Both the position numbers and the translations under genes were made by a program. This document shows, one piece after another, positions 44,121 through 52,768 of a stretch of DNA of 64,000 nucleotides; within the stretch, counting starts at the first letter, position 1; every line of letters starts with the position of its first letter. The stretch is from Neobacillus drentensis (GTDB lineage Bacteria > Bacillota > Bacilli > Bacillales > Cytobacillaceae), in the NCBI RefSeq assembly GCF_021560175.1, contig NZ_CP091110.1:5396501-5460500 (forward strand). The letters run 5' to 3'. The notes beneath the pieces are model-generated. The model saw nothing but the letters and a program-made list of their open reading frames with translations, searched no databases and was not told the DNA's origin.

Positions 44121-46112
44121 TTATGGTGTTGATATTATTGGCGCATGCACAGCTTCGGTAAATGACTTACTATTGCTATGACAAGTAGAGCAATCCACGT
44201 CTATACTATCCCTTGCATGTGCTGTTTTTACTTTTTCGTTCGTTGTAATAAGTGATTGACCCGTTTCATCATATATAGCTTTTCCTGTTACTCCGAAAAG
44301 GACTGTTTCACCATTATGACAAGTTAAACAATAATCACGTTTCTTTTGAGTTGACCAATCATCTATTTTGGATAAACTAAATGTTTGCTGATTTTCATGG
44401 CCTAGTTTATCTTTTAATAAAAATATATTTTGCGATGCATGGGTTTCATGGCATTCTGAACAAGGTAGCTGACCATTAAGTTTACTTCCATCCAGCGCTG
44501 ACATGATATGTTTGGAATCTTTATTAGTATAATAGGTTAGGATATCCTTTGTCCCATCTTTAGTTTCCTTTTCACTATTATGACAAGTAAAACACAAGTT
44601 GTAATCATCCACATTTAAAACTTTATTTGTAACCCCATTTTTCACTTCGTCAGTTTCCGATATATTCCCAATTGCAGTTGTCTCTTGTCGATAATGGAGG
44701 ACATTATACCCGCCACTTTTTTCTGCTAAGGACTTATAGGAATAGGTGTATCTGCCATGACAGGCTTCACACATTTGAACATTGCTGTCAATTTTCCCAA
44801 CTGAATTCCCTTCCCAAGTATCTTCTACCTTATGATCATATACATAGTGGTCAATAAGCAAATTAGGGTTGTCTTCACTCCACGTTAGATGTGGATTATG
44901 ACAGGCTGTGCAGGATCCAGACTTCGTATCGTGTTCGGTGATTTTTTGTGTTTCATGCTTCGATTTAATTGATGAGTCAAAGTTTACCATTTTAGGACCT
45001 GTTGTTCCATCATGGCAGGTCATACAGTAACCTTCAGCAATATCTTTATCTTCCAAACTACTATTTGCACCTTCGTGAGTGTTATGGCAAATCGCACAGT
45101 TATTGACATTATTGTTGTATTCGCCATGGGGCAGCTGTTGTAGGTTATTCATTTCCTGAACAGTATATCCGTTAACGGCGAAGTTTTTAGCTGCATTACT
45201 AACCGTTGTAAATTGTTTGGTAATCGAATAAAACGGGTTAGTCAAATCATCAACTAGTTTTATTGTACCATCATTATAATTAAGACTGATTAGGCTCGGG
45301 TTAAACCGTAAGTAATAAGTTTCACCAGGGGTCAGCGCAGCTTGATTGGTAAGTGTTATTTTATTAGATTCAGGTGTAAAGTCAATGTCGAATGGAACTT
45401 CTTGTTTATTTTTATCATAAATGATAAAAGGATTATGATTGTTATCAATCGGATTAGTTAATGTGTCGCTTAGTTCTATTACAATGGTTTGATTTAAAGA
45501 GACTCGGGTGATGTCATCTTTATCTAGTATGTTAACATTTGCAGTTACATCTTCTACTTTATAAGGCTCAGCGCCTTCATAATCCTTCTGCTTATATTTA
45601 AAGACATTCATAGTAATAGATTTAATATAAGGACGTTGTACAAAAACTTCTGTGGTATTATTAGCAGCATCGATTGCTTCTATTTTATATCGGTTAAGTT
45701 TTGCTGTGACGCTTGTTTTAAATGACCAGGCCCCAGAATTAGGAACTAATGCTTCTTTATGACCGTCAGGATAAATAATATTCATCGTTAATGGTTCAGT
45801 GGTTGGCTGATTGTCTGAAACTGTTCCAGTAATGCTTATTCCATCACTTTGCAACGTTATGCTTTTTACAAATATAGAAGGCGTAATTGTATCGCTGACT
45901 TCAGTTGTTGTTACAACCAACGCTGGTTCTGTTACAGGAGTTGTTTGACCAACCGTAGCGGGGGGATTATTTACTGTATCAACCTGCGGAGAATCCGCAA
46001 TAGGAATCTGTTCTTCTGCAGATGCAATGGAAGGTATGGTGGTGGCTAGAAGAAAAAATATAAGTACAATAAAAATATTTAGTATTTTATTTCTTGGATT
46101 ATTTGAAATCAT
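44121..46112 (-). CDS. Secreted octaheme c-type cytochrome with Ig-like domains
   Basis: A 663-residue exported protein. The signal peptide covers about 1-32. Residues 75-165 and 165-305 look like beta-sandwich domains; the second has the Big_5/SbsA Ig pattern (DTLTNPIDNNHNPFIIYD, LTPGETYYLRF). Eight CXXCH heme sites follow at about 339, 363, 401, 448, 507, 551, 595 and 641, the first two arranged as a doubled CXXCH motif (CAICHNTHEG ... CMTCHDG). There is no LPXTG or lipobox, so it is released or held by binding. It sits 316 bases after the hexaheme gene behind its own probable promoter. Likely an outer-surface electron carrier; the partner is unknown. Confidence 0.88.
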   Translation of the reverse strand: MISNNPRNKILNIFIVLIFFLLATTIPSIASAEEQIPIADSPQVDTVNNPPATVGQTTPVTEPALVVTTTEVSDTITPSIFVKSITLQSDGISITGTVSDNQPTTEPLTMNIIYPDGHKEALVPNSGAWSFKTSVTAKLNRYKIEAIDAANNTTEVFVQRPYIKSITMNVFKYKQKDYEGAEPYKVEDVTANVNILDKDDITRVSLNQTIVIELSDTLTNPIDNNHNPFIIYDKNKQEVPFDIDFTPESNKITLTNQAALTPGETYYLRFNPSLISLNYNDGTIKLVDDLTNPFYSITKQFTTVSNAAKNFAVNGYTVQEMNNLQQLPHGEYNNNVNNCAICHNTHEGANSSLEDKDIAEGYCMTCHDGTTGPKMVNFDSSIKSKHETQKITEHDTKSGSCTACHNPHLTWSEDNPNLLIDHYVYDHKVEDTWEGNSVGKIDSNVQMCEACHGRYTYSYKSLAEKSGGYNVLHYRQETTAIGNISETDEVKNGVTNKVLNVDDYNLCFTCHNSEKETKDGTKDILTYYTNKDSKHIMSALDGSKLNGQLPCSECHETHASQNIFLLKDKLGHENQQTFSLSKIDDWSTQKKRDYCLTCHNGETVLFGVTGKAIYDETGQSLITTNEKVKTAHARDSIDVDCSTCHSNSKSFTEAVHAPIISTP

Positions 46113-46228
46113 GGATGGCCATTCCTTTTTTGCTTTGACATAAAAGCTGAAATTTAATTTCTAGGATGTATAAAAAGTTTACAAGGTAATAAATATTCAA
46201 ATACCTTTTTCTTGTAATCTACATTATT

Positions 46229-46319
46229 ATTATACTTTTATTAGAAAGTGAATTGGGTAACAGAACTGTGAAGATAAATCGACAACATTGTGAACCTATT
46301 TATTGACAATATTGTGAAC
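46229..46319 (-). promoter_or_regulatory. Octaheme promoter with three TGTGAA sites (ResD-like)
   Basis: A -10 TATAAT (46229-46234, minus) lacks a -35 box. Just upstream, read on the plus strand, TGTGAA occurs at 46267, 46289 and 46313, the last two inside GACAA(C/T)ATTGTGAAC. The 22-24 base spacing places them on one face of the helix at about -45 to -95, the layout of an activator. The motif resembles the ResD half-site TTTGTGAAT recalled from B. subtilis. It occupies the 316-base gap with the terminator at 46343. Confidence 0.5.
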
Positions 46320-46327
46320 AAATGGTT

Positions 46328-46364
46328 AAATTAAAATAAATAACAGCCCACCGAAGTGAGCTGT
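46328..46364 (-). terminator. Terminator-like hairpin after the hexaheme gene
   Basis: ACAGCTCAC and GTGGGCTGT (minus strand) pair around TTCG and are followed by TATTTATTTTAATTT, a weak U tract. It may let part of the transcription run into the octaheme gene. Confidence 0.6.
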
Positions 46365-46393
46365 CATTTATTAAACTTAAATATTCCATTCAG

Positions 46394-46426
46394 GGCTATC
46401 AAATAGTAGGGCTATTTGATGGCTTT
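46394..46426 (+). terminator. Terminator in reverse orientation beside the hexaheme stop
   Basis: GCTATCAAATA pairs with TATTTGATGGC and is followed on the plus strand by eight T residues. It faces against the cytochrome genes, so it would stop antisense transcription; on the minus strand it could act as a 3' stabilising hairpin. Confidence 0.5.
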
Positions 46427-46428
46427 TT

Positions 46429-48246
46429 TTAATAACCAGCATTTGGTGTGTTAGGTGTTTGAGTATTATCAATACCGTTACGATCTGTATCAACACCAGG
46501 AGTTGTACTGTATTGATAAGTATCTCCATTTCTTGTACCACCAGAGTGGGAAGAAGTGTGACATCCCCAACATACAGCCATGTTAGTGTAACGCTTCAAA
46601 GCAGAAGATGGGTTCTTGTCAAGTAGGTAATCTTTAACCATTGCCGTACGAGCGTCACCAGTTACACCTGGGAAGTAGTTAGTAGTGTCACTTAAGATGT
46701 TTTGGTATGTTAATCCACGAGCGTCACGCATAATTGTTACGTCAGTACCGTGTGCATAGTGACAGCGTACACAAGTGTATGTGTCAGAGTTTGTAGTATG
46801 TCGGTATGCATGGTCAAATGTACCAGTTTCTTTACCAGAAGATGCTAGGTAGTCAGTGTGACAAGATGCACACCAAGTAGACATGGCAACACCTTTACCT
46901 GCATTAGCGCCGCCAGCCCATAATGAAGCAACATTTGTTTTAGTTACATTGTTTTTTGCATCTACAGTAGAAACATCAAGCTTAACGACATATCCACGAG
47001 CGATATTACCAGTAGTTACTTTACCAAAATTAGTTATTAGTGTATCAGCTCCAGGATAAGTAGTTGTGTCATTTCTAACACCAATGAAGCCTGCACCTAA
47101 TTTTTCACCAGCTTTTAAGCTGTCAGTGTGGACGATATCTTTTAACTTATTAGCAAATTCAGGGTCTGCATAGTTAGCTGCATACTTTGAACCATCATAG
47201 AAAGCGGTCCAATAGTGTTTTGTATGAGTAGAGTCGAAATCATACTCATGTAACCATGGATCTGTATCGATAACATATTGTGTGCCATTCCACTTCATTA
47301 ACTGAAGAACAACGTCCCCATTTTGAAGGCCTTTTGCAGCATAGTCAGCGTTTGTAGGTGCGTTAGTATCAGTAGCATCACCAATATTGAAACGGTAAAC
47401 GATATAGTTTGCAGTAGATGATACTTTGTCTAATGCGTCTTTGATTACGATATCAGCAGCAGCATACTTAACTTTCATGTCAGGCAAAGTAGTTTTGTCA
47501 AGAACTGGAGTTCCTTCTAATTTCTTACCGCCGTCTTTAACTAAAGTGTTACCCATGCCATTTGGATCTTCGTGTAATAAACGATCAGAGTAGGATCCGT
47601 GAGGTGCGTGACAGTTTGCGCAAGTGAACTCTTCGGTCCACTCACCGCCGCGGCCAGTTACTTCCTTCATGTTACCGCCAGGAGCTGCGCTTAATTTTAC
47701 AGTTCCGTTAGCTAAGTGAGCGGACATGTTACCATCATGAGATCCACCGAAAGTACCGGCAGAGTTAGAACCTTCTCCCATTACGTTATAAAAACCTAAT
47801 GTACCATCATGACATGCAGTACAAGTGGCATATTCACCGTCTTTGAACAATAAGCTTGCACCTGCGCCAGTGTGTGTTTGGTGACAGCTGGCACAAGAGT
47901 TAGTGTTGTTCATGTATTCGCCGTGTGTACGTTGTGTTCCGTGAGAACCGTCTTTTCCTTTAACCATGTCATCTGATTTGATAACATTACTAAAGTTTTC
48001 AGTTTGACCGCCAACACCAGAACCAGTTTTGTTAGCGTTGCTTTTTTTAACAGTATCGAAGTTGTTATCATGATCAGAATCAGTTAGAGCCTTTCCATCT
48101 ACTACACCGGTACCGCTCTTACCGTCTACACCTGCGTTGTAGGTGTTATTTGGGTCAGTACTGCCGGCAGCTGAAGCCACAATGCTAAACATTGCTACTA
48201 ACATTAATGTTAGCAGGAATGAAAAGCTTAGTTTAATCTTACTCAT
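46429..48246 (-). CDS. Secreted hexaheme c-type cytochrome
   Basis: A 605-residue exported protein with signal peptide (about 1-27, ending VASAAG). Six CXXCH sites lie at about 118, 142, 209, 459, 492 and 559; the first pair is a doubled CXXCH motif (CASCHQTHTGAG ... CTACHDG). A heme-free domain of about 240 residues separates sites 3 and 4. Many extra His residues could be distal ligands. No wall-sorting signal or lipobox is seen. The ribosome site GGGAGG is strong, and a stab-SD-like element precedes it. Six hemes with large loops is the make-up of filament-forming cytochromes such as Geobacter OmcS, but polymerisation cannot be judged from sequence. Confidence 0.88.
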   Translation of the reverse strand: MSKIKLSFSFLLTLMLVAMFSIVASAAGSTDPNNTYNAGVDGKSGTGVVDGKALTDSDHDNNFDTVKKSNANKTGSGVGGQTENFSNVIKSDDMVKGKDGSHGTQRTHGEYMNNTNSCASCHQTHTGAGASLLFKDGEYATCTACHDGTLGFYNVMGEGSNSAGTFGGSHDGNMSAHLANGTVKLSAAPGGNMKEVTGRGGEWTEEFTCANCHAPHGSYSDRLLHEDPNGMGNTLVKDGGKKLEGTPVLDKTTLPDMKVKYAAADIVIKDALDKVSSTANYIVYRFNIGDATDTNAPTNADYAAKGLQNGDVVLQLMKWNGTQYVIDTDPWLHEYDFDSTHTKHYWTAFYDGSKYAANYADPEFANKLKDIVHTDSLKAGEKLGAGFIGVRNDTTTYPGADTLITNFGKVTTGNIARGYVVKLDVSTVDAKNNVTKTNVASLWAGGANAGKGVAMSTWCASCHTDYLASSGKETGTFDHAYRHTTNSDTYTCVRCHYAHGTDVTIMRDARGLTYQNILSDTTNYFPGVTGDARTAMVKDYLLDKNPSSALKRYTNMAVCWGCHTSSHSGGTRNGDTYQYSTTPGVDTDRNGIDNTQTPNTPNAGY

Positions 48247-48341
48247 TCCAAAAAACCTCCCATTGAAACTCTCTTTTTTTCTCTTTTTTCTCTCTCTTTA
48301 ATGTAAACTATGAAATTACCTCATCACCCTAATTCCAGACA

Positions 48342-48351
48342 CCACCTCCTT
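48342..48351 (-). promoter_or_regulatory. Orphan Shine-Dalgarno (stab-SD-like) in hexaheme leader
   Basis: AAGGAGGTGG, fully complementary to the 16S rRNA end, lies about 95 bases before the hexaheme start, with no proper ORF after it and a purine-rich leader (GAGAGAGAAAAAAGAG) between. TCCTTATTTAAGGA around it can form a hairpin. In Bacillus cry3A an element of this type stabilises a processed mRNA. Confidence 0.4.
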
Positions 48352-48364
48352 AAATAAGGAAAGC

Positions 48365-49330
48365 TTAATAGTATAACGCCACACGCTGATTTAACGTATC
48401 GGTAATATAAACCCGGTCATTATCATCCACATATAATCCATTTGGAAGATAAAACTGTTCATTTTGATCTCCCATAGATCCAAACGTAAAGACTTGCTCA
48501 CCTTTTTCATTAAATCCATAAATCGTATGGGATAAATTGTTCACTACATAGAGAACACCTCTTGAGTCAACACCAATTCCACGTGGATTAACAAATACGG
48601 AAGATCCCTTACCATCTTTAGAACCATTAATAGTTCGTAGATATTTTCCTTTTTTATCATAAGCTAGCACTCGCTGATTCCCTGAATCACTGATAAACAG
48701 TTCATCTGACTTTTTATCAAAGGCAATCGCATTCGGTGCTTTAAATGTGTCATCCTTAGTCGCTCCAGTACTAATTTCCTGCAGCTTCTTACCAGATAGG
48801 TTTAATACAAATACTTTATTTTGTTGTACATCTGTTACATATAACTTTTCATCAAAAATTCTTAATCCAGCAGGTGATTTGATTAGTTTTTCTTTATCAT
48901 CAAAGTATTTAATGAATTTGCCTTTAGGATCAAATATTGAGATTTTACCGTTATATAAATCCGCTACATAGACATTTCCTTTTTTATCCCCAGCAATCCC
49001 GTATGGAAATTTAAATTCACCTTTACCTTCGCCTTCTTTACCAAACTTAAAGACAGGTGACCCTGAACTATCAAAAACTTGAACTCTTTTATTGTTAGTA
49101 TCAGATACGTAGATAAATTCTCCAATCTTGGCAACATCCATTGGCTTGTCTAGTGCATTATCAAAATCACCGTAAAAAAGCTGACTAAAAGTTGGTGGTG
49201 AATTAGGGTCAATCACATTTGATGCCTTTTTTACAGTTGACTCCATATTTAGAAAATAGATAGCAGTAAACGCTGCTATTACTAGGATAACTATTCCGCT
49301 CATCCACATGTACACGGTTTTTTTCTTCAC
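48365..49330 (-). CDS. Membrane-anchored NHL-repeat beta-propeller
   Basis: A 321-residue protein with one N-terminal helix (about 5-26) and an outer six-bladed NHL propeller. Blades end in the usual motif, for example PMDVAKIGEFIYVSDTNNKRVQVFD, FKFPYGIAGDKKGNVYVADLYNGKISIFD and YLPNGLYVDDNDRVYITDTLNQRVALYY. No heme site is present. NHL proteins often accompany exported multiheme cytochromes and may act in assembly or docking; the precise role is unknown. It starts 20 bases after the TPR gene. Confidence 0.88.
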   Translation of the reverse strand: MKKKTVYMWMSGIVILVIAAFTAIYFLNMESTVKKASNVIDPNSPPTFSQLFYGDFDNALDKPMDVAKIGEFIYVSDTNNKRVQVFDSSGSPVFKFGKEGEGKGEFKFPYGIAGDKKGNVYVADLYNGKISIFDPKGKFIKYFDDKEKLIKSPAGLRIFDEKLYVTDVQQNKVFVLNLSGKKLQEISTGATKDDTFKAPNAIAFDKKSDELFISDSGNQRVLAYDKKGKYLRTINGSKDGKGSSVFVNPRGIGVDSRGVLYVVNNLSHTIYGFNEKGEQVFTFGSMGDQNEQFYLPNGLYVDDNDRVYITDTLNQRVALYY

Positions 49331-49350
49331 TGGTTTTCACCCCTTGTTAG

Positions 49351-50058
49351 CTATTTTTTGCCGATTCTCTTGAGCCCTTCTAAGGCTGGTTTGTACATAG
49401 GGTCGTAATTTAGTGCGTCTTTGTAGATTTCTTCCGCATTCTTTTTATCACCTTGGTCTTCTGCAACACGACCAATTTCATAAAGTATATCTGTATTTCC
49501 TGGCATTAACTTATTTGCTTCATTTAATGCCTCAATGGAATCGCTATACATCTTAAGTTGACGGTAAGACATTCCTTTTAATAGAAACCCTTTGTAATCT
49601 TTTGGTGAGATCTCCGTTGCCTTTTGTGCCATTTTCACTGAGTCATTAAGTCGATTTTCTTTGTTATAGACAAGTCCAAGATTGAAGTAAGCATCAAAAT
49701 CATTTTTATCTAAATCTAGTGCAATCTTATATTGTTTGATGGCTACATCATTGTCCCCATTTAAGAAAGAAGCATAACCAAGGCTTACGTAGGATTTTGG
49801 GTCATTAGGCTTTTGATCAACAGTATCTTTTGCGCTTTGCAATTGCTGCTTCAGTTGGTCTTGATCGTAGCTTGACCATAAATATTTACTGCTTACATAG
49901 TATCCTGCTCCAACTGAGATAACTAAGGTCAGTGTTAATAGGAGAAGAGTTTGCCACCATTTAAATTTTTCATTATTCGATTTCTTCTTTTTCTTATCAG
50001 GTTCTTGTTTTATAGTTGTCTCTTTTTCTTGACTGAGTGGATGTTCTTTAGCTTCCAT
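49351..50058 (-). CDS. Membrane-anchored TPR protein
   Basis: A 235-residue protein with a charged N-terminal tail, one helix (about 35-57) and four tetratricopeptide repeats outside or at the membrane (PKSYVSLGYASFLNGDNDVAIKQYKIALDLD, FDAYFNLGLVYNKENRLND, YKGFLLKGMSYRQLKMYSDSIEALNEAN and ILYEIGRVAEDQGDKKNAEEIYKDAL). TPR proteins such as NrfG or CcmI assist heme attachment to multiheme cytochromes, so an assembly role for this cluster is a fair guess. It lies 34 bases after the 12-heme gene and 20 before the NHL gene. Confidence 0.85.
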   Translation of the reverse strand: MEAKEHPLSQEKETTIKQEPDKKKKKSNNEKFKWWQTLLLLTLTLVISVGAGYYVSSKYLWSSYDQDQLKQQLQSAKDTVDQKPNDPKSYVSLGYASFLNGDNDVAIKQYKIALDLDKNDFDAYFNLGLVYNKENRLNDSVKMAQKATEISPKDYKGFLLKGMSYRQLKMYSDSIEALNEANKLMPGNTDILYEIGRVAEDQGDKKNAEEIYKDALNYDPMYKPALEGLKRIGKK

Positions 50059-50092
50059 ACGAACCCTCCTAATCTAGCAATGTACCCACCTA

Positions 50093-51256
50093 TTATTTAT
50101 GACAGGCTGTGCATTTATTTTTCACATGACAGGTATAACATTTTCCGGTAACACTTTGCTTTTCTGCTAGTGGTATTGGATGCCTTTCTTTATCAAATCC
50201 CTTGTGCAAAGCGGGATGACAAGATGCACAAGCAACCATTGTGGTACTAACTCCACCTGCTTGTTGGTAGTTATGGCACGCTAAACATTCTTGCTTATTT
50301 TTTGAAGCTTGATTGCCATGATCCTTCATCCAACTGCTTGAATGACTGGCAGGACGCTTGCTGTGGCAATCTTTACAGAAGGTATTTTCCTTCGCATAAT
50401 CGTATTGGGTCTTTAACTTTTGAATGGTACCGGTATCCTTATGAAGATACTTCGTTACTGCTGGAACATCCTCGTATCCCTCAATTGGGACTGTTGACAT
50501 ATCCTTATGGCATTGATTGCACTTTTGTAAGTTAGTTGCAGCTTGTAGACCATGTGTCTTGGTTGCAAAGTTTGCTTTCTTATGACTTTTTGGAACCATT
50601 CCCGTTTTATGACAAGCACTGCATTCGGTTGTCACTTTCCGTGCCTTATGGCATTCAATACAAGTATCCATGCCCGGCCGGATAAACTTAATATCTGACA
50701 TCGCTTCTATACCAACTTGACTATCCCATTTATCTAAGTCGGTTGTGTAGGTCATTTTTCGATCAGCTACTTTTCCATGTGCAACCCCACTATGACATTG
50801 CACACATTCGACACCTTTATTTTCATGTTTGTCATGGGGAATAATTATATCCCCTGAAGGCGTTACTTCTCTTGTAAAAACATTATGACAAGATTCACAC
50901 GCACTATTCGGTATTTCACCAGGCATACGGATCGGCGCTGCTGAAGTACCCTCCGATTGTTTTTTTAATTGAGCCACTAATTCTTGGGCCTTATCTTTCG
51001 CTAAATCCTTGTACACTGCATCCTTATGGCAGCTGGTACAAGCAACCTCGCTGTGTGTAGAGGCTTTCCACGTATAGTACTCTGGTTTCATCTCATGGCA
51101 GGATGTACAAACCTTTGAGCTTGAAGTTGTTTCTAGTCCGAAGAACCTTGCAACGGACAAAAGGACTAGAAACAACAGAGTTAACGTTGCTATTTTGATT
51201 AATTTATAGCGAAATTTTGGAGGGGCGGGCAGCTCTTGATTGTGCTCCTCATCCAT
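50093..51256 (-). CDS. NapC/NirT-like anchored dodecaheme cytochrome
   Basis: A 387-residue protein with one N-terminal helix (about 19-38) and twelve CXXCH sites at about 50, 73, 120, 151, 199, 212, 246, 294, 324, 343, 373 and 382. The start of the outer part, KVCTSCHEMKPEYYTWKAS, is the signature of NapC/NirT quinol dehydrogenases, so it may take electrons from menaquinol. Residues 218-330 are clearly homologous to the decaheme protein upstream (VPKSHK, KCNQCH, FCKDCHSKRPASH). The last sites are close packed (CYTCHVKNKCTACHK). It starts 25 bases after the decaheme gene. Confidence 0.9.
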   Translation of the reverse strand: MDEEHNQELPAPPKFRYKLIKIATLTLLFLVLLSVARFFGLETTSSSKVCTSCHEMKPEYYTWKASTHSEVACTSCHKDAVYKDLAKDKAQELVAQLKKQSEGTSAAPIRMPGEIPNSACESCHNVFTREVTPSGDIIIPHDKHENKGVECVQCHSGVAHGKVADRKMTYTTDLDKWDSQVGIEAMSDIKFIRPGMDTCIECHKARKVTTECSACHKTGMVPKSHKKANFATKTHGLQAATNLQKCNQCHKDMSTVPIEGYEDVPAVTKYLHKDTGTIQKLKTQYDYAKENTFCKDCHSKRPASHSSSWMKDHGNQASKNKQECLACHNYQQAGGVSTTMVACASCHPALHKGFDKERHPIPLAEKQSVTGKCYTCHVKNKCTACHK

Positions 51257-51281
51257 AAAGCGACCCTCCTTTATGATTTAA

Positions 51282-52685
51282 TTAGTTCTTCACCGGAGAC
51301 TTAAAACCAGTCCTGTGACAGTATTGGCAGTAAACATCCGTTGGTGCTTTTGGTGTTGTTGAACCTGCTACTGGTTTTACCCGGTCATGGCAGACGAAGC
51401 ATTCTTCTTTTTGATCTGCTGTTAAGGCTTTCTTAGCGTGTCCTGTTAACCAGGCATCACTTGTCCCGTGTCCTGATGGGCGGTCGGCGTGACATGCACT
51501 ACAGAACTTATTGATTCTTGTTTGATCTTTAACAACTATTAGGTTTGGTTCATAGTGTGTTTTTGTCTTCATCTTAAGAAGTGAGATAATATCTTCTTTT
51601 GGAATAGCTCTGGCCCATTTAGAATCTTGGTGACAGTTTACACACTTGTCTAAGCTTTGAATGGCCGTACTGCCGTGGGCTCCGCTCCACCCTGCCACTT
51701 TATGGCTCTTTGGCACCTTCACCTTTTTATGACAAGTTTCACAGGCCATGGAAAGTTTTACGTCTTTTTGCTGCTTGCCAATTGCCTGTAGAATGATGTC
51801 TTGTGTTTTTTGATCATGTGCTGCTAACGTTGCAGCGTCTGTTTCACTTGTAGTCGCTGTTTTTTCAGTTTCAGTTGCAGCAGCAGTTGTGGTTGTTTCA
51901 CTAGTTGTTACTTTTTTGCTTTCTTCCAGTTTCTTCGCTGCTTCTTCAGGGTTCGGCGGAACATTGTAAGAAGCTTCTAACCAAGGCTTTTCACCATTAT
52001 TTACTTTGTCATGGCAGTCAATACAGGTACCCATGTTCGGTCTCAAGTATTTTTCTTCCATTAACTTTTCGGCACTTGCCTTTGTCCAATCACCACGAAC
52101 CTCTTCTGTATTGATACCGCGAGAAGCCATTTTTGCGTGAACGACACCTGAGTGACAGGTAATACAAGGGATCCCTTTTTCGATATGTCCTTTGTGATTT
52201 ACCTTTAAATCGCCTGAGGCTGTAACCAGCCGGTTTTTCGAATGACATTGTAAACAGTTCTGACTTGAAACTGCTTCTTCTTCTGTTTGAACAATCTGTT
52301 CTGGTACTCCTGTAACGTGGTAGTACACTTCTTTCAACGACTTCATCTTGTGTGTCAGCATATTTACCGTACCTGGCTTAATATGACACTGAACACAGGA
52401 TATCTGGTTGTGGGCACTAGCTGTATAAGACGTATATTCCGGCTGCATTTCATGACAGCTGGAACAGAAGGACGGCGAGTTGGTAAAGGAAAGAACTCCA
52501 TATCCACCGCCAAATAAAACAATACAGCCAATTAATGAAATAAATAATAACTTCCATCTATTAACTGGGTTCTTCCAGTCAATGGCTCTGAACTTTTGCC
52601 AGAGTCTGCGAATTAGGCCCTTTTTTCTATTTTCTCTAGTATCGGGATCTATTTCTTTATTTTTCTTTTTCCCCCAAATGGCCAC
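51282..52685 (-). CDS. NapC/NirT-like anchored decaheme cytochrome
   Basis: A 467-residue protein with a basic cytoplasmic tail, one helix (about 46-66) and ten CXXCH sites at about 74, 97, 144, 174, 221, 315, 348, 395, 429 and 453. A Thr/Ala-rich, disordered-looking linker (about 255-290) splits it into two five-heme halves. The first half opens with FCSSCHEMQPEYTSYTAS, the NapC/NirT hallmark, suggesting menaquinol oxidation. GTG start with GGAAGGGTGAG upstream. It is the first gene of the cytochrome operon and opposite to secA. Confidence 0.9.
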   Translation of the reverse strand: MAIWGKKKNKEIDPDTRENRKKGLIRRLWQKFRAIDWKNPVNRWKLLFISLIGCIVLFGGGYGVLSFTNSPSFCSSCHEMQPEYTSYTASAHNQISCVQCHIKPGTVNMLTHKMKSLKEVYYHVTGVPEQIVQTEEEAVSSQNCLQCHSKNRLVTASGDLKVNHKGHIEKGIPCITCHSGVVHAKMASRGINTEEVRGDWTKASAEKLMEEKYLRPNMGTCIDCHDKVNNGEKPWLEASYNVPPNPEEAAKKLEESKKVTTSETTTTAAATETEKTATTSETDAATLAAHDQKTQDIILQAIGKQQKDVKLSMACETCHKKVKVPKSHKVAGWSGAHGSTAIQSLDKCVNCHQDSKWARAIPKEDIISLLKMKTKTHYEPNLIVVKDQTRINKFCSACHADRPSGHGTSDAWLTGHAKKALTADQKEECFVCHDRVKPVAGSTTPKAPTDVYCQYCHRTGFKSPVKN

Positions 52686-52768
52686 TTAACTCACCCTTCC
52701 CATTTCGGACTTTTTCTCTATTTATTTTCCATATTAACCTCTCTACAGGTAGTATCTAACATTGTAAG

